Shown here piece by piece: positions 1 through 25,000 of a stretch of 64,000 nucleotides of DNA. Every line of letters begins with the position of its first letter. Position 1 is the stretch's first letter. Under the pieces are notes generated by a model, which worked only from the letters and a program-made list of their open reading frames with translations, had not been told where the DNA came from and ran no database searches. A program made the position numbers and the translations under genes. The DNA is from Amyelois transitella (taxonomy: Eukaryota > Arthropoda > Insecta > Lepidoptera > Pyralidae), in assembly GCF_032362555.1 (NCBI RefSeq), contig NC_083514.1, positions 3,519,001 through 3,583,000 of the forward strand, read 5' to 3'.

Positions 1-157
1 ACTATCTATCTACTATGAGATCGTACATAATATCACTGTTCATTTAAAAATTGACCCTGACATGCGTACGGCCTTATCTATTTTGCTACGAAACATTGTC
101 ACTATTATAAACACAAGTTACGCAACTTAGAGTTCACCAAAAAGTTAACATTCCCAG

Positions 158-9620
<9,463 letters not shown>

Positions 9621-10524
9621 ATTTCAAATTAGAACACACTTCTTTTTGAATAGAAACTTTTTTTTGACAATGTTATCTACCAGGATTTCTCAAACTAAGG
9701 AATTTAAAAATAATGGAATATGATCATGATAAATTGTAAATTTTACATTTTTGTGTATATTTGTAAGTTAATTACGATTACAATTAGGTTAATTTTGTTA
9801 TTGAGCTTTTTTTATAATATGGAACTTGTTTTAAACACTTTATTAAAATATCTGACTGCATTTGACACGAGGTAAAAATAACTGTGGCATTTTTTCTTTC
9901 CGCATTTAGGTAATTCTAACAGTTGGGTAGCAGTTCTTGGAAAATTTACCAAAGACTAATGAAGTTGCTCTACCATGATAGACGGAGGGCTTAAATTTAA
10001 AAATATCAATAGTAATTTTTTTGCATACCAAGGCAAAAACAAATTACTTATGTTCCAAACTGTTCCAAATTCAAACGATTTCGGTCATAAGTTTTTATGT
10101 GGTGCGAAGACAAATCGTAAAAAAGTGTGATAATTCGAATAGAGTCCTAACTTGTAGTGTTAACTTTGTTGAGAATAAACGAAACAACAATTTTAATTAC
10201 TTAAGTAGTTGTAAGACGGATCTTTACACCAATTAATTAAGACTTAGCAACTTTAGATTACTAGGTAGATGTTATATAAACTTATTTATTGTCTACAAAA
10301 AGTTCGTAATATATGTGTAATAAAACGTAGTACTTATTGTATTTATTATGATTTTTCACTCGGGGAATTTTTGCATAAATTTCTATCTGCTTCAATCGTG
10401 TTTCAATATGTTACACTGCAAAGTAAAAATTTAACTCCTACACTTAACTAAACCACAACCCATTTAAAAATTATATACCAATCACACATTAGGTATTATG
10501 TTGTAATCCCAAATGTGTTTGGTT

Positions 10525-10530
10525 AATAAA
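10525..10530 (+). terminator. candidate polyadenylation signal of FAM135
   Basis: AATAAA about 0.9 kb after the stop codon in AT-rich DNA. A second AATAAA at 10746-10751 is an equally good candidate. Confidence 0.4.
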
Positions 10531-11394
10531 CAATATTTATTTTTAATAATTACTAGTACCTATTAAGTTATTCAGGCATACCTACCTAGTATTAAGAGTT
10601 CTTTTGTATAAACCTAAGTAAATAATCAATATTTCACACCGACCGCTGCAACAGCACCGTTATAATTATGTTAAAAATCCTCTTTGTAAATGCATTTACT
10701 GGCAGTTAGTATTTGTAATTTACGTTTAGGTACCAAAACACCAAAAATAAAATATAACTAAGCCTGCATTTCAATCAATCAAAATCTGAAGATTGCCAGA
10801 TTATTTTGGCTGAAATTTTTGAGTTCTTAAATGTTTTAACTCGTCGCAATAATTTGTATTTTGCTGGATCTTTGGTACCTTGTCGTTTTTGTATCATCTG
10901 GTCACCCTAATTAGTAACGACGATTTGTGGTCAGACGTCTATCTAAAACTTATTTCTTGTTAAAACACTTACCTGATTAAGGTTTCGATAGATCAGGTCA
11001 GCCGAAGTAATCACAAGGCCGACACCTAACCTTATATTCAAGAATAGATGTATCTATAATTATAGAAACTTAAAATTGTAAATTTTATCGAATGTTAGAC
11101 TGATCTTTAAAATATATGATCACTAAGATTATTTTATTTATAAGTTTCATAGCAAACTTTTCTTGTTGTAGTAAAAATATCTGACTACTATCTTGCTCTG
11201 TCCACATCTCTACTTTATCTGTAGGTAACTAATATTTTATACAGGGGCTTCTGATTTATAGATTTATATAAGAATATTGTGAACTTTCTAGACTTATTTT
11301 CATTCAAAAGGTAATAACGTTTTTACTTCTGTCTAAATGGCGGTCTTTCCGAAATTTGAAATTGCAAAAGACTCATTATACTAACAAAGGGTAA

Positions 11395-11482
11395 AGTTTC
11401 AAACCGGTAATCGAATCGAACCCCGGCACCCACCATAGCAGACTGGCGCCGTGATGTGATCATAATCACATGCTACGGCGGA
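11395..11482 (-). mobile_element. possible tRNA-derived SINE fragment
   Basis: On the minus strand the segment contains gccggggttcgattcg, which resembles a pol III B box, preceded by a GC-rich head. No intact tRNA cloverleaf was seen, so a SINE fragment is more likely than a tRNA gene. Confidence 0.35.
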
Positions 11483-11834
11483 GATTATTGAACCGCAAAT
11501 ATTATTGCATTTTGCATGAAAACTACAAAGTACACAATCATCTTATTACGATATATTTGTAGTACTTATTACTGGGATAGAACTAGTGATACCTCAATAT
11601 TGCTCACGGGCACGCATAAGGAAAGAAATAATAAAATTATTTAGACATGTATCAAAGATGGGAAAGAATTTTGTAAATATAGAAATGGATTTTATTTGTA
11701 AATCGTATGTTTAATGGCAATGTGTCGATGTTATACTTTATGGTAATAAATAAATAATGCCTAGTCTTGTTCTATTCTTCTCTCCCTTGTCCCAACGTGT
11801 TATTAATGGAAAAGCAAAACATTACTTCAGAAAT

Positions 11835-11955
11835 TATTTATTTATTTATTTTAAACTTTATTGAGCCTCAAAGATACAATAGGTGGACTTAATGCAATTA
11901 GCATTCTCTCCTAGTCTACCGTAGTTTTCTGTGTATAAAACTACGGTGTCAAGTT
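11835..11955 (-). mobile_element. LINE 3'-end fragment
   Basis: Reads aactttattgagcctcaaag, then ggtggacttaatgcaattag and attctctcctagtcta. This resembles the untranslated tail of a LINE family common in moths. The related segment at 32610-32725 shares the 'ggcg(c/g)acttaatgc' phrase. Confidence 0.5.
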
Positions 11956-13077
11956 AAGAGTAAGAAAAAAAAATTATTCATTTATAGACATACAATAATT
12001 GAGAATGTAGACAACAAACAAATATTATTCACATAAGTAAGAGATGATGAATCATTTCACCGTTTGCTTTCTTAGTAAGAAAGAATGTACCTTTTCCATA
12101 AAATTCCACTCCGATACCAAAAAAATAAGTATTCAATACCTAATCCCAATACCTATCATTTATTCCCTGATTACTACTTCCTTGAGAGATTCGTACCTAA
12201 GTTAATCTTAATTAGAACTTTGTTTGAATTTTCGCGCCCGGAATCGGATCTGCTTTATGTGTAATTCTACCATATTACCATTTCATTTGATGTGACACAT
12301 TTTAACACTGGCAACATATTTAATGAAATATAATGTCGCGAATACAATTTATGACTAAATCGAGATTTTTTAAAGTCGATTGATATTTTTATTTGTGTAA
12401 GTGCGGGCTTGTTACTTGCTTACAGTTAATAATATAGAATTAACGGCCTTAGTCGTTGTACAAACAGCAATAAAAGTAAAATTCTGAGGCTTATGCACTA
12501 ATCTAAGCAGTAGGTAAGTATTATAATTGTTTTGTGAATTATCAAACGAAATATTTAAACTAACTTGTCGATTTGATAATACGTGTCAAAACGAAAACTC
12601 TAAATATTATAAGAAAATCACAAAAATAAAGGAAACATTTTAAACACGAACTTTTTGGAAGTCCCCAACAATGTTTGCAATGCTACAGTTAACGCAAAAG
12701 GATTTTAAAATATTCAAAAAGTGTATTTTTATTGTATATCGATTATCGATTAAACTAAACAGAAACGTTAAATCGTAAGTCGATTGACTTAAATGTTTCC
12801 CTACCGCATGGCACGTTACTAATTTATGACAGTTCTACGTTTGCTGCAGTTGGGTAGGTGCGGATTTTCGTCTGCAGTATTTTATTTATTGGGCGTATTA
12901 ATTAATTTATTTCATAAAAACAATACAAAGCTCGGGATAAATAAAGTTAATACATTTATAATAAATTTAGCTGCGCATAACATTGAAACATAGTGTTCGT
13001 TTTATTCAGACTTTATTTCTGGCAATGCAGTGTGTGTTATCGATGAGTTGCGAATAATTGTGATATACTTAACAAAA

Positions 13078-16000
13078 ATGGGAAAATTGTTGAGTCTTTT
13101 GGCCCGCGATGAGTCGAACTGTTGTTCCTCGCCCCGCTACGATATATTCTTGGACTTCGAGAATGCAGCGCCGACAGATACAGAGCGAGATGTTTACGAG
13201 GAAGTGCAGAGGGTATTGTTGGATTCTGAGAGGATTTTAGAGGAAATTCAGTGTTATAAAGGAGCTGGGAAAGAAATACGAGAGGCTATAACAGATCCGT
13301 CGGGTATTCCTCAAGAGCGAGCATGGCGCGCTGTGAAGCCCCTGGTAGACAAATTGTTAAGATGTTATAACCACTCCCTGCAGCTGCAAAGGGTGAGTCA
13401 CGTTCATTGAACTATTAAATGATTCTTTGAGCCTTCGACAAATATTGAGAATAATTATTTACCTAGGTATATTTATTTTATGTTTAAATATAACATAGTT
13501 TTATTCAGAAATTCTAAACCTGAAGAAGTTAAAGGCTTAGGGTTATAGGTTTGTTGTACTTATTGGTGATATTTAAGATCTCCCTGATCTGAGATCAATG
13601 AATGAAGGTAGACTTATCTTTCCATGATAAACATTCTGAAAGTTCTCGGATAAATTCCAGTTCCCACTTAAACATATCATAGAACTTCTTGATCAATCAT
13701 CATGATCTTGGTCTACAATCTTTAAATATATAAACCGACCTTCCGACCTACATGTAAAATTAATATTCTAATTTGATGCAAGTAATTCCTTTATTAGACA
13801 TTCGGCTTAACTTGGCCGTTTTGGTTTTTTTACTATGTGTACACAGACCGACTTGCATGAAGACATAAACTTATGAATGTGGATGAAATGAAAGAAGTAT
13901 GCAGGGACCATGGCAGGTAAAAAGATGTAGTGGCTGTATGTATGGTCTTTCAAATGTTCTGAGAATTTAGATTTGCCTTCCCCGCAAAGTAAAAAAGTTA
14001 TATTTGTTTGTATGATATTTTGTTATATTTATATATATATGTATGTTGAACATGGCATATCAATCTTTTCAAGATTATTGGCTCTGTCTGCCCTACGAGG
14101 GATAAAGATATGACTATATCTTATACTAGCAGCCCGCCCCGGCTTCGCACCGGTGGACATATTTTTCTACCTGAAAACTAATTTATTTCAAAACAAATTT
14201 ATGCCTATGTCACTTTTGAAGGTCTATTCTATATCTGTGCCAAATTTTATCAAAATCGGACCAGTAGTTTTTGAGTTTATTCCACACAAACATACAAAAA
14301 AGACAAATCTTTCCTCTTTATTATTAGTGTGGATAGAAAATTCTCCTGTCACAATGTTTTTTCCATACTCCTTCTAAATGGCTTGACCGATTCTCAAGAA
14401 TTTTTGTGAACATATAGAATCGGCCAACATCTATTTTTCGTACCCCTTAGTGATAAGGTTTGTCCACTGCTATTAAATTTTTTTTAACTAGAAATTACTT
14501 AAAAGTTATTTATATGGCAAAACAATGTTTGCCAGGACAGCTAGTGTATGTATAATATTTTGTAGTCACCATAAGAAAAACCGCGGCAAAAAACTGAAAT
14601 GTCAAAGATACCCCACATCACGTCACATGATGAAGGTCACTGTTAATTATGTATCTTTATTAATAAATCACCGAGGGTGGCTGCTCAGGTGTAAGCACTG
14701 GACCATGGACCGTCGTAAAGGTTGCAAGGGGTGCAATCGAGTCATCGAGTTAAAAAATGTGGCTATTTACAGAATTACATTATAGATTATTTTTTAATCC
14801 TACACAGAAACTTTGAAAGTTGAAGCGATAGGTTGAAGGCTTACTTTATAGAAGGTGAAGCGCAGTCAGAGGAAGAGTACACGGAAAAGGATATTAGCTA
14901 AATATGGAAAAAATAAATTTGTATTCAAGGGTAGAGGAACGAACAGACAAAACACACAAAATCTTCTCTCTTGTCAAACAGACATTTTAAAAATTACGCG
15001 TCCTCCGAATCTATGGCGGGGCGGAAGAGTTTCGTGCATGCGTTTATATACATACATGAAAACGGAACGGTTGTCCATTTGTGACTAAAATTTTATTTTA
15101 TTTATATAACAATCAAAATGTGATCCTAAATCCCTACAAAGTCATTCAGAATGTTGGATAGGATTTGAATAGCTTTCGTACCTACTTGATAGTTCAAAAA
15201 TATTTAATTTAAGTAACAATAAGTATTTGCGTGAGCCAAAAAAATTAGCTACGATACAGTAAAAATTACATGCTTTTGTTTTTCTAGTGTTTTGTTTCAC
15301 CATGTGATTTCCGAAACATTTACGATAGAACTACTCCATATCTTTCCCATGGATTTGATGATTATAAACATAGGATTCCTCTTGTCGGCGATGGGCTAGC
15401 AACTAGTCACTATTTGAATCTCAATTTCTTCATAAAGCCATACAGCTATATCTACGTATGTATTTACCATTAAAAACATTCCCTGCAAGGGTTGCGAAGG
15501 TCAGACGGGAGCAGTTTCGTGTTAAATATTAACCAATACAGGATCATGGTAAAAAAACGCACCGTGATCTCCCCTCGTAAGAGGTGAAGAGGAAAGAGAC
15601 AGAAATATTATAAAGTGCTCCTACCCAAGTAGATTTTTGACATACGGATCCCTAAATGAGTTCGACGCACGTGTGACATCAGTTGCATAAATGATGCTAG
15701 CTGGGACCATGTCCCTTATTTACGAGTTCGTGATAATTTATGCCACATCATGGCGGGTCTCTGCTCGAGTTTATGTAAACTTGTTAACGAAGAGTTGTCT
15801 TTTACGGCATGTCGTAGTAATGAAAGCGGAATGCGAAATTTGGACAGTATAGTAAGGTTAAATTTGTAAAATATGTATTTCTTTCTAAAGAAACACCGAG
15901 AAATGGGTCACAGGCAGGCTGTCATAAATTTGACAAATGCATTCTGTAATGCATTTGTGCAAACATGCTTAGTATCACTTAGGGATTTGTGCAAACATGC

Positions 16001-19000
16001 TTAGTATCACTTAGGCAATTCTTTAGCGGACCACGCGATTCGAAGCAAACACCATATACATATAACTGCGGATACAAGACCTTACAAAGCGAAAATCCGC
16101 TGCTTTTGTTTGTTACGGCTTAGGTACCGTATCTAGGTTTTTGCGAGTTTCTTCTCATGTTAAGTACAGACCAGTCAATTATCTGTTAACATCATCCAAT
16201 GACAGAAATCTGGATCTGTTAAATTTCAGTGCACCCAATTTATTTTCAAACCTAAAAACAGCATTAATTCATAACTTACCTACAGACGTTTTTATCTATT
16301 ATTATTAACTCCGTAAATAATATCCTCCAATTATAGTAAAAGAAAGGAAGAATGCATAAAGAAAAATTCTTTATTAGGTACAACATACAAAGTATAAAAG
16401 CCTGGTATTTCATTCACAAGGGCTTAAATATTGACAGCTGCGCAAACAGGTTAATATTGGACATATCAGGATACCGGCTATTATGACGACCGCAACGCAT
16501 CTGCAGTAAATAATGCCAATGCCGCATAAAGTATCAAAGATCTGGTTCGACTAGAAGCACCACTATTAAGACCAATTTATTTGTACCTGCACCTGTTATT
16601 CTAAATGTTATGTCTGGACAAAGGTGCGCACGACGCAGCTGCCCCTAACCAGTTTGTGTGTGATACTTATAAACAATTTACACACAATACTCTTCCATGT
16701 TTGTATATGAAAGGCCACCGACATTCTGATTCACTGTTCCGTATGCTGTTAGTAAAATCAGTTAGTCATTGGAGGTAATTCAATCAGACTCCCGAATAAA
16801 TTGGAAAATCAGAATCAATTAAGAATGATTTCTGTATTAGGAATTAACAAAATACCTCTTAATGATTTGACTAATGATAATCTGCAAAAAGTTTGTCATT
16901 ATTCATGCTTCATCATTTATATCTTCCGTCATTTGCTCTATCATATATCAACAATTAGGTCCTTAGGAGGTTCCGCTTGTAACTTGCTGTTATATTGTTG
17001 GCATTAAAATTTGTAATTCCCCGAATTTGGGTTCAATTCAAATCTTTTAAGAAGTATCACCATGTTTTAAATGGCTTTTCCTAGTTTATCTTGTTTGGAA
17101 CATATCACTTGCCATATAGTTAAATCTTTACTGATATTCTTCTATTCGTCGAAAGGCAAATAACTTAACAGTTGTTCTGGTTAATATGCTCATTCCAGTT
17201 TCGGCCTATGGTTTTTGTAACAGTTACATGAATCTCATTGCTTTTATACATTAATGAGTAACTGAATAAGGCGTGAAACTTATTTCCTACGGAATAAGTA
17301 ATCATCCATATCAAGATACCGTATCTCGAGGCCGATAACATACGATACGCGGCCATATTCTTCATAGCGTCACGTTTTATTGACGATTCTATTGTTCATC
17401 TGTATGGGAATGTTATTGGAGTGTGTTGGTTTAAAGCAAAGGCTCTTGAGCCGCTGAACCAGCTCATCAAATTGCTAATGAGTACTAAAGGTTTCCTGAT
17501 GGTTTTGCCCAATAACGTTGGCCAGTGAAGTTTCGAGTTTCGTCACTACAACCATGGAAGCTAAACTTTTTACTTTACAGCTCTGTAATGTAGTAGTCGC
17601 AGGTCGCCTATTGTCTGTTATGGGAGAATCAATCCTTGACCTTTTTTATCGGGACGGAAATAGCAATTTCTATTTGAATGTGATTTACGCTGAAAGACTA
17701 TTCTCATACGCTGTATGGTAAAAGCGCCGTGTGCAATTTAGTACCTTTTTGATTATAAAAGCTGAGCTTTTGGATATACAACAAATATTGTTTATGCTAA
17801 AATACACTGTAGTACGGAAAAGCTCTGGAACGAACGAACCATGAAGTAAGGATAGCGACCATACCAAGACATACCACATCCAAGACATCGACTTGTTTGA
17901 TCGTTGTAAACTTTCAAATGCATCGTTCAAACTCAAAATGCTTCATGATGTACAATTAATAACAAAATTTACAAACGATTACCTACACCATTCCTGCCAT
18001 AAAAGGCTTGGTATCGAGGCATACGTAATTCTACAGCAATTCTGAATGGTTCATGCTGTCTGACTCCAGCAACAAATGCGATAGAATGCGTCAGCGATCA
18101 AACGAAAATGGTATGTTCCCAATTTGCATGAGGTTTATTCGCTTTTGTTTGTTAACACGTTGAACGCCGAAGGAAAAAGCATGTTGTTCCGTTTAGGCCA
18201 CGGGGGTTACCGGTGAGCCAAAGGGTGTTGTTCCGTTCAGGCTTTGGTGGTCACCGGTGTGCCATCGGAGAGCTTCACTTCAAACGCAATTTACTGGCCG
18301 AAACGCAAAGATACTATGCAATAACGTTACTAAGGTGGGCCGCTTGGCCCTGTAGAATATAAGATTCGGCTTGGTTCTTTTGTACGGGTAAACACTTAGA
18401 TTTTTTTCCAATTTTTGTCAAATTATTAGGGCTGTACTGAACTGCCATATCAAAAGTATATTTAAAGTAAAATAATTATTAATTTAGATACTTATCATTA
18501 GAAAGGTAATATTAAAATGCAAAAACCAATTATTAGGTTAAATGTTTTATTAGAAATATACCAAAAAAACGCAAAAAAAAAAAACTGAAAACAGGAATTT
18601 TGCTTGTAGGTATCCTAATGATAAATTGAGCAACAATATGGTACTTTTCAGTTTGTAGCTTCACTTTTAACTATAAAATAAAATGTACCTAATAAAAACA
18701 AAATCAAAACCAACTTAAACAGGCGTTAATACAAAACACACGATATTTTTAACTTAAATGAAATTATAACATCTTGTAGAGAAAATACGAAACATGAGAG
18801 ATATTTACCCAGCAATGGGACATTACTAGTTCAAGAAATGCTAAAAAATTATCAAAAAACACAAAAAACCTTTCAATATTATATCCTATAAGGAGATCTT
18901 TTCCCAGCAAAGGTAGCGGTAGCGGGGCGCGGGGTGGGCCGCTGCGTGACCCCGTGGCCAGCGGAGAAGGATTTACGAAATTCCTGCCGTTCGGGCCGCG

Positions 19001-22000
19001 GGGGTCACCGGTGTGCCTAGTTCAATATTTCCACTTTTTTGGTAATAATTCAAGAAAATAAATAGCCTACATTACGAAATAACGTATTTGTAATCGTTTG
19101 GTGCAATAAAACGAAATGGCCCAAAATTACGGAAAACGCAATTTCACTACGGCCCGAACGGATTATGTCAGTGGGCCCACCGGTGTGCCGTCTGGCGTTC
19201 AACGTGTTAAGGTATGGTTTGTAATCATGTTCCAATGGTTTTATAATATACAAATGAAATGTGCTCCTAAAAGTGTTGTTCTTCAAAATTAAGGTTACGA
19301 TAGAATTTGGACAAAATCGTTTGTATCGGTTTTACTGTGTTCTTGGAGAGTGTACAAAATTCAATGCACATTTCCTGTGATCATTCTAACTCGATATAGA
19401 AATGAGTTTCACCATCTTTATTGTCTCTTTTAAAATTATCTACCGAAAACTTAAATCCGAAAAGTCCCGAAAATTGCGAGCTGTGTGAAATGTTGAGGGA
19501 AACCGCGTACCAATCAGTAAACGAGAGAGCCACAAAATCTGCAGACCCTTGTTGGTTTTAACCATAATCCATCATATCCTTGCTATCAATAGAAGCGTCT
19601 AAACCGTACAAATTGTGCATTAATAAAAGGATACAATGTTATTCAAATTCTCATGCTGCTATGTGAGCTGTGAGTGTTTGATTGGATGATTGTCACACGT
19701 ATCGAGATAAACGTGGGACGATATAGTTATCTCTCAATTATTGTGACTGTGTGACGTAGTCCCGTTGTGGAGAGAGATGGGGTGAAAGGGGACAGCTCAG
19801 CTGGACTTGATATTATTCAAACGGATCTTGCTTGTTAACAGCTTGATAACAGAAAAGTTATTATAGTAATTAAATTACTGTGATATATCTAGGCATATTA
19901 AGTTACTACTCAAACCGTCGTCTGGTTCAACGATTTGTTGTTGTTCAGTATTATTGTATTTATAACTACCTAATGTTCACATTATTTCTTAAAATATTTT
20001 ACTTGCAATACAGTTGGGTCTTACCCAACATCTAGATGCTTTTTCTATCTATCTTTTTTTTAAAACGTTCGTCTTCTCCTTGTAGGCTACTTTGAAAGAC
20101 CTTCATTGTACGATTCATATCGACAAAGCTATTCCAAACCGAGTAAGCGCAGGATATTCTCTATTATAACTAATCTCCATTTCGCCTAGATTCGCGTTGA
20201 ATCTCGGGCCAATTGACCTGATTTCCCAGCTTATGTGTTATGAAAATACAGATAGTAATATGAGAGAGGCTTCTGATATAGCTATTTAAATAAATACTTG
20301 CCGTCAGTGCATTAATAATAACAAATTAACTGAGAACTTGTAAACAGATGTAGACAAAAATATGTTTACTCGACTGCATTGTAGTTTGTTGATCTACACT
20401 TGTTATGTCAGATTAATCATCCTTATCATAGCACAAAGCGTTTTTGGCTCTAAATCGTTTACCATATAGTTCCACACAAATCTCTCGACTTTCTTCGTTA
20501 TGTCATCAAACGGTAGTCCATTGTTTTTCTTTTCTGATAATTACTCGGGAGCGGTGTTTAAACATGCATTTATCTATATTTGTTCGAGTCTAATAATAGA
20601 TTAAAGTTGTGGTGTCGTGGCGTGAAAACAAACGGTCTGCCGTAAACGTTCTTTCAAAACAGACCACTGTTTTGTTTATTGTACATTAAACAGGAAATAG
20701 TCCAAAAGTAATAGTACCACAGCGATCTGCTACAGTGTAACAATGATGTATTTTCAACTTCAACTAAATTTCAAAAGTTACTCATTCTGAAATTTACTTC
20801 AATCAATTTCTAATACCCACACGAAGCCAAAGCTAGAACTGAATTGTCTAGTTGCAAGACGTGAGGCCTAGTTTGAGTTAACCTGGAAGAGACATCATTT
20901 CCTCAAGTTGCACCTGTAACTATTGAAGTTTTGAAACTATCGCATGTTGTGACCGGTTCTTGTTTGTTTTGATAGGAACTATGTTGTTCAACTGTCATAA
21001 CGTGGCATCTAATGTGATCGTTTTATTTGATATTATTCATCTCCCTTCGTTTTAAAATTGTTTTAATAGTGTGTTATAGTTTCAGGTAAACGAGTATATT
21101 TATTCAAATTTGTGTTGTACTGTTTTATATGGTTATATTACTATATTATAGCTACTGTACATGTTATTTCCTTAAAGCTGTGTATTTTAGATACAGGTCA
21201 TAGCTGTTACTCACAATCCTAACCTTCGTAGTTATTAATAATAATCCTGTAATCAAAGGTCTTAATTAAAAAAAAAATAGCTTAGCTTATAATTTTTGCG
21301 GGTAGGTAGGTAGGTAGGTACTTTCATAAGAGATGAATATAATTTGGGCTTTAGAAGCAAGAATTTATTATACATATGTACATACATAAAATCACGCCTC
21401 ATCCGGAGGGGTAGACAGACTAAATCTTTCTACTTGCCACGATCTCTGCATACGTCTTTTCGCTTAATATTTTATTCCTTCTAATTGTTTATTGCTGCAA
21501 TTGTAGACTTTTTTCGAAACCACCATGCATCAAACAATTAAAATAATTAAATATGAATTAAAACATTCCTGGTCATTCTAGAACTGATTGATTTAATCTT
21601 TCTGATGCGCCGACGCAGCGTACTGCCGCGTTCGTCTACACTTGCTTAGAGCTGGGTGCTTAGTTGAACTTGTACATTTTTAAAATAACAAATTAACGGT
21701 AAAAACTTTTATAAAATCTAATTATAATATCATTATGTTTTTGGTTTAAGTCCCTAAATTTTTACTAGATTGCTCCATTCATTTCTTTTTGTTATTTATT
21801 ATTTTATCTAAAACAATGTTCTAAAAACGAAGACATTTTGTGTAATCAAAACCAAACCGACCATGACCAAACCATGCAAACCGTCTGATAAGCAACAGGA
21901 TACCCCAATAATGAAGAAAATGTAGACTGATGTAAATAGTTAAGAGAGCAACTAAACTGATGTAAACAAATTGCACGAGATCGCAACGTGGAACCAAACT

Positions 22001-25000
22001 TAATGGTGCATGCAGGACGTTGCACTCGCACAAGAATGCACTTTCTGTTGTCTTCCTTCTAACAGGATTTAATTAAAAGAATGGCTCACCGTTATTCAAA
22101 TTGCACAACCAAGTATTTTCCTTCATTATATAACTTTGACCTATTAAATCTAATAAGGAACCTGTCTTCCTGTACGGGATCTAATTATTTACTGTCCGAC
22201 CGAGATGCCTTTTTGGTCCAGTAAAATTTTACTCATCAAAATTTTTTCGCTGTTAATCTACTCCTCGGAATTTGTCAGGTGTATTATAAAACTTTACTCT
22301 CGGCAGTTCACTGACCTTCCCATGATAGCAGTTTTGGTGAAGAAATTTGTCGAGGCAATGTGATTACCTCTTTTTAAACTGTATTCTAGAACATTTCGCG
22401 AATAATTTTACAAGCCACATAAACGAAATATGTTGCGAATCGATGTTGCTTAGCTCTCGTTATTATTTGTTTTTGTATAATAATCGAAGCAATCTTAAAT
22501 TTCAAAACAGTTGTAATCAGATTTATGTTTATTTGAGAAAAATCTGTTGAGAATCTCAGTTTGAGATCTTAATAAATAAAGTGTTAGACGTATAATTATA
22601 TTTGTAAAGAGTTCTCTTTCCTTAAGTCCGTCTCACCAAAGCAATGAGATATTGTAATTACAACTTTGGCCAAGTTTATTTATAAATAAGCCCCAAGAGT
22701 GACACTATGTAACATCTGGTTTAATTTACAACTCAAATCTCGCAATTGGACGATAACCAACGTTAATTTAATTACGCTGCTGATCGCGTGAGCTCTTAAT
22801 TGACTAAGTACATCTTCAACTATAAACTAGACAAGTTCGTATGAGGAAACTTCTTCAAATACATTTTATATTCTTCGGTATCCTTCCATCAAGACAACGG
22901 TTGAAAGATTAGTTATGAAAATTCTGATCTGTCGTCAAGTTGTGATAATGACACTGACAGAAATATTTCAATGTGTCTAATTAGGATTAGGCTGGTATCG
23001 TTTTATTAGTATTTATTTGTTTAGACTGATTCCAAAAGATAACACTTAAATTTTTATCAGCCGTATACGAGCATTGAAATAAGATTCATTTGGATGTCCG
23101 TATTTTTGGAATTTGAAATCAGTAGCAGTTCAGGGGTTAATTCTGAACATTTTATAGTCGTAATACAGTTAATTTAAACATTAAACATGGCACTACCACG
23201 TTTACGGTCAGAATTATGGGTGTAGCTTACGGCACATAAATTAGCGCCTGGTTTGTTTTGCGTCTTATGAAAACCATGTTTCGTAAATGGATTAACTTTT
23301 TGATTGTCTTGCCATGCGCATACTATTATGCGGAATACTAATTCATAACTCAGGATCTAACCGTTCAATTACAAGCATCGGTTAGCTATGGGAGATTTTT
23401 TTGTTTTGATTTTGATTAACGTGTTAATTAATATAATTATCCACAGCCCCATTTTGCCTCCATTAGCATATTTAGGTAGTCTATCTAATTTGGGTTCTTT
23501 CAAAGTGTCATTTTATCTAGGTCGTTGAAATATCAACAACTTTTCGCATCTCGGTCAAGTTTGATAATTCAAACTCGGCTAGAATTTATGGGACCCCCTG
23601 CCGATGCAACATACATTTCAACAGTGTCATTATTAGCAACTTAGATTTGTTATATCATCCATATATAACATTCACCATAGAAATACATTCAATTATTAAC
23701 TTATGAACATTAAGATCGACGTTGGAAATGCTAATATTTGGCAAATGTCTAGATGTTCCTTTCCTAGATTTCTTGGTAGAGGACTAACTAAATGTTTGCA
23801 AACGTCATTAATAGTTTTATACTAGAAATACTTCTAGCATCATACACATGGCTCCTGACTTAGTAACTATGATCCCCCACGGCGTTACCATAATCTCTAT
23901 AAATAGAACTCATTGTTCCGCTGATAAATTCGTTTAAAACTCCTTTTATATCATCGCTAGTGACCCGCCCCGGCTTCGCACGGGTGCAAAATTCGGAAAA
24001 ATTATACATAAAAACCTTCCTCTTGAATCACTCTACCTGTTACAAAAAACCGCATCAAAATCCGTTGCGTGATTTTAAAGATTTAAGCATACAGACAAAC
24101 AGACTAAAATAGCGACTTTGTTTTATACTATGTAGTGATTACGTTAGCAAACGTGTTTTTTGATAATTATAATAAGTGAAAGCAGAAGATGCAGTGAATA
24201 CGTTGGTTTATTTCTTGTACCTAGATAAAATCTTGGATACATATATAAATAAAATACATGACACAGCTGATGATAGAAAAGAATGAGTAACAGATCTTAT
24301 TTTGAATTAACATGTCACAATATGCAATGGTCACAGTGTTCGTTATTGAATTAAAACCATGAATGTTTAACAAAGATTTTAAATAAGTTTCAGCCTGCGT
24401 TTACTTCCGTCTATTATATGCCTGTCCATTCTTATTACTTCCTACCAAGTTATCATTAGTATCATCCCTAAACCTATCAAATCGAAACTTTTAAGAACTT
24501 ACTCGTATTGATTAAGATTTAAAAACTTGTAACGAGTAAAATTTATGTATTTGCTAGAAAGGTGAATTTATTATATTATAATTTTTCTGATAAAAGACGG
24601 AACGTTCCCACATTATATATGTATAAATAAATAAACTATCTATTGTAGAGCCTATTACATCACCATTTAACTTATGAGCTGTTACAGCTGGCATAAAGAA
24701 GCGAATTTCGTCCTGTGATTCACTGGCCTTTTTAATATTATCATGATTCACCATATATAATAAGTATTTTCGGACACATTCAGAGGAAACTTAGTTTGTT
24801 ATCTGTGATTTGATGATATTTAGAATTAGATAAGAGTAAGTATCCATGGAGGTATTCTTACTGCAAAAATTGTGTTTTCCATTTGAGTACGTAAATATTC
24901 TTATCCTATTAAGTAAGGTTCTCTGTATTATCCTATTTACTGGTTCAATGAATCTTTTTTATATTTACTGGTTCGGTTTTGCAAGAAAATATAGCTTATG

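Larger units (their letters stand above)
9621..13077 (+). other. FAM135 3' UTR and intergenic region
   Basis: No coding exon was found. The first kilobase after the FAM135 stop is AT-rich and plausibly 3' UTR, with AATAAA at 10525-10530 and 10746-10751. SINE-like and LINE-like fragments follow. The last few hundred bases before 13078 probably contain the CYRI 5' UTR and promoter, but no core-promoter element is clear. Confidence 0.6.
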
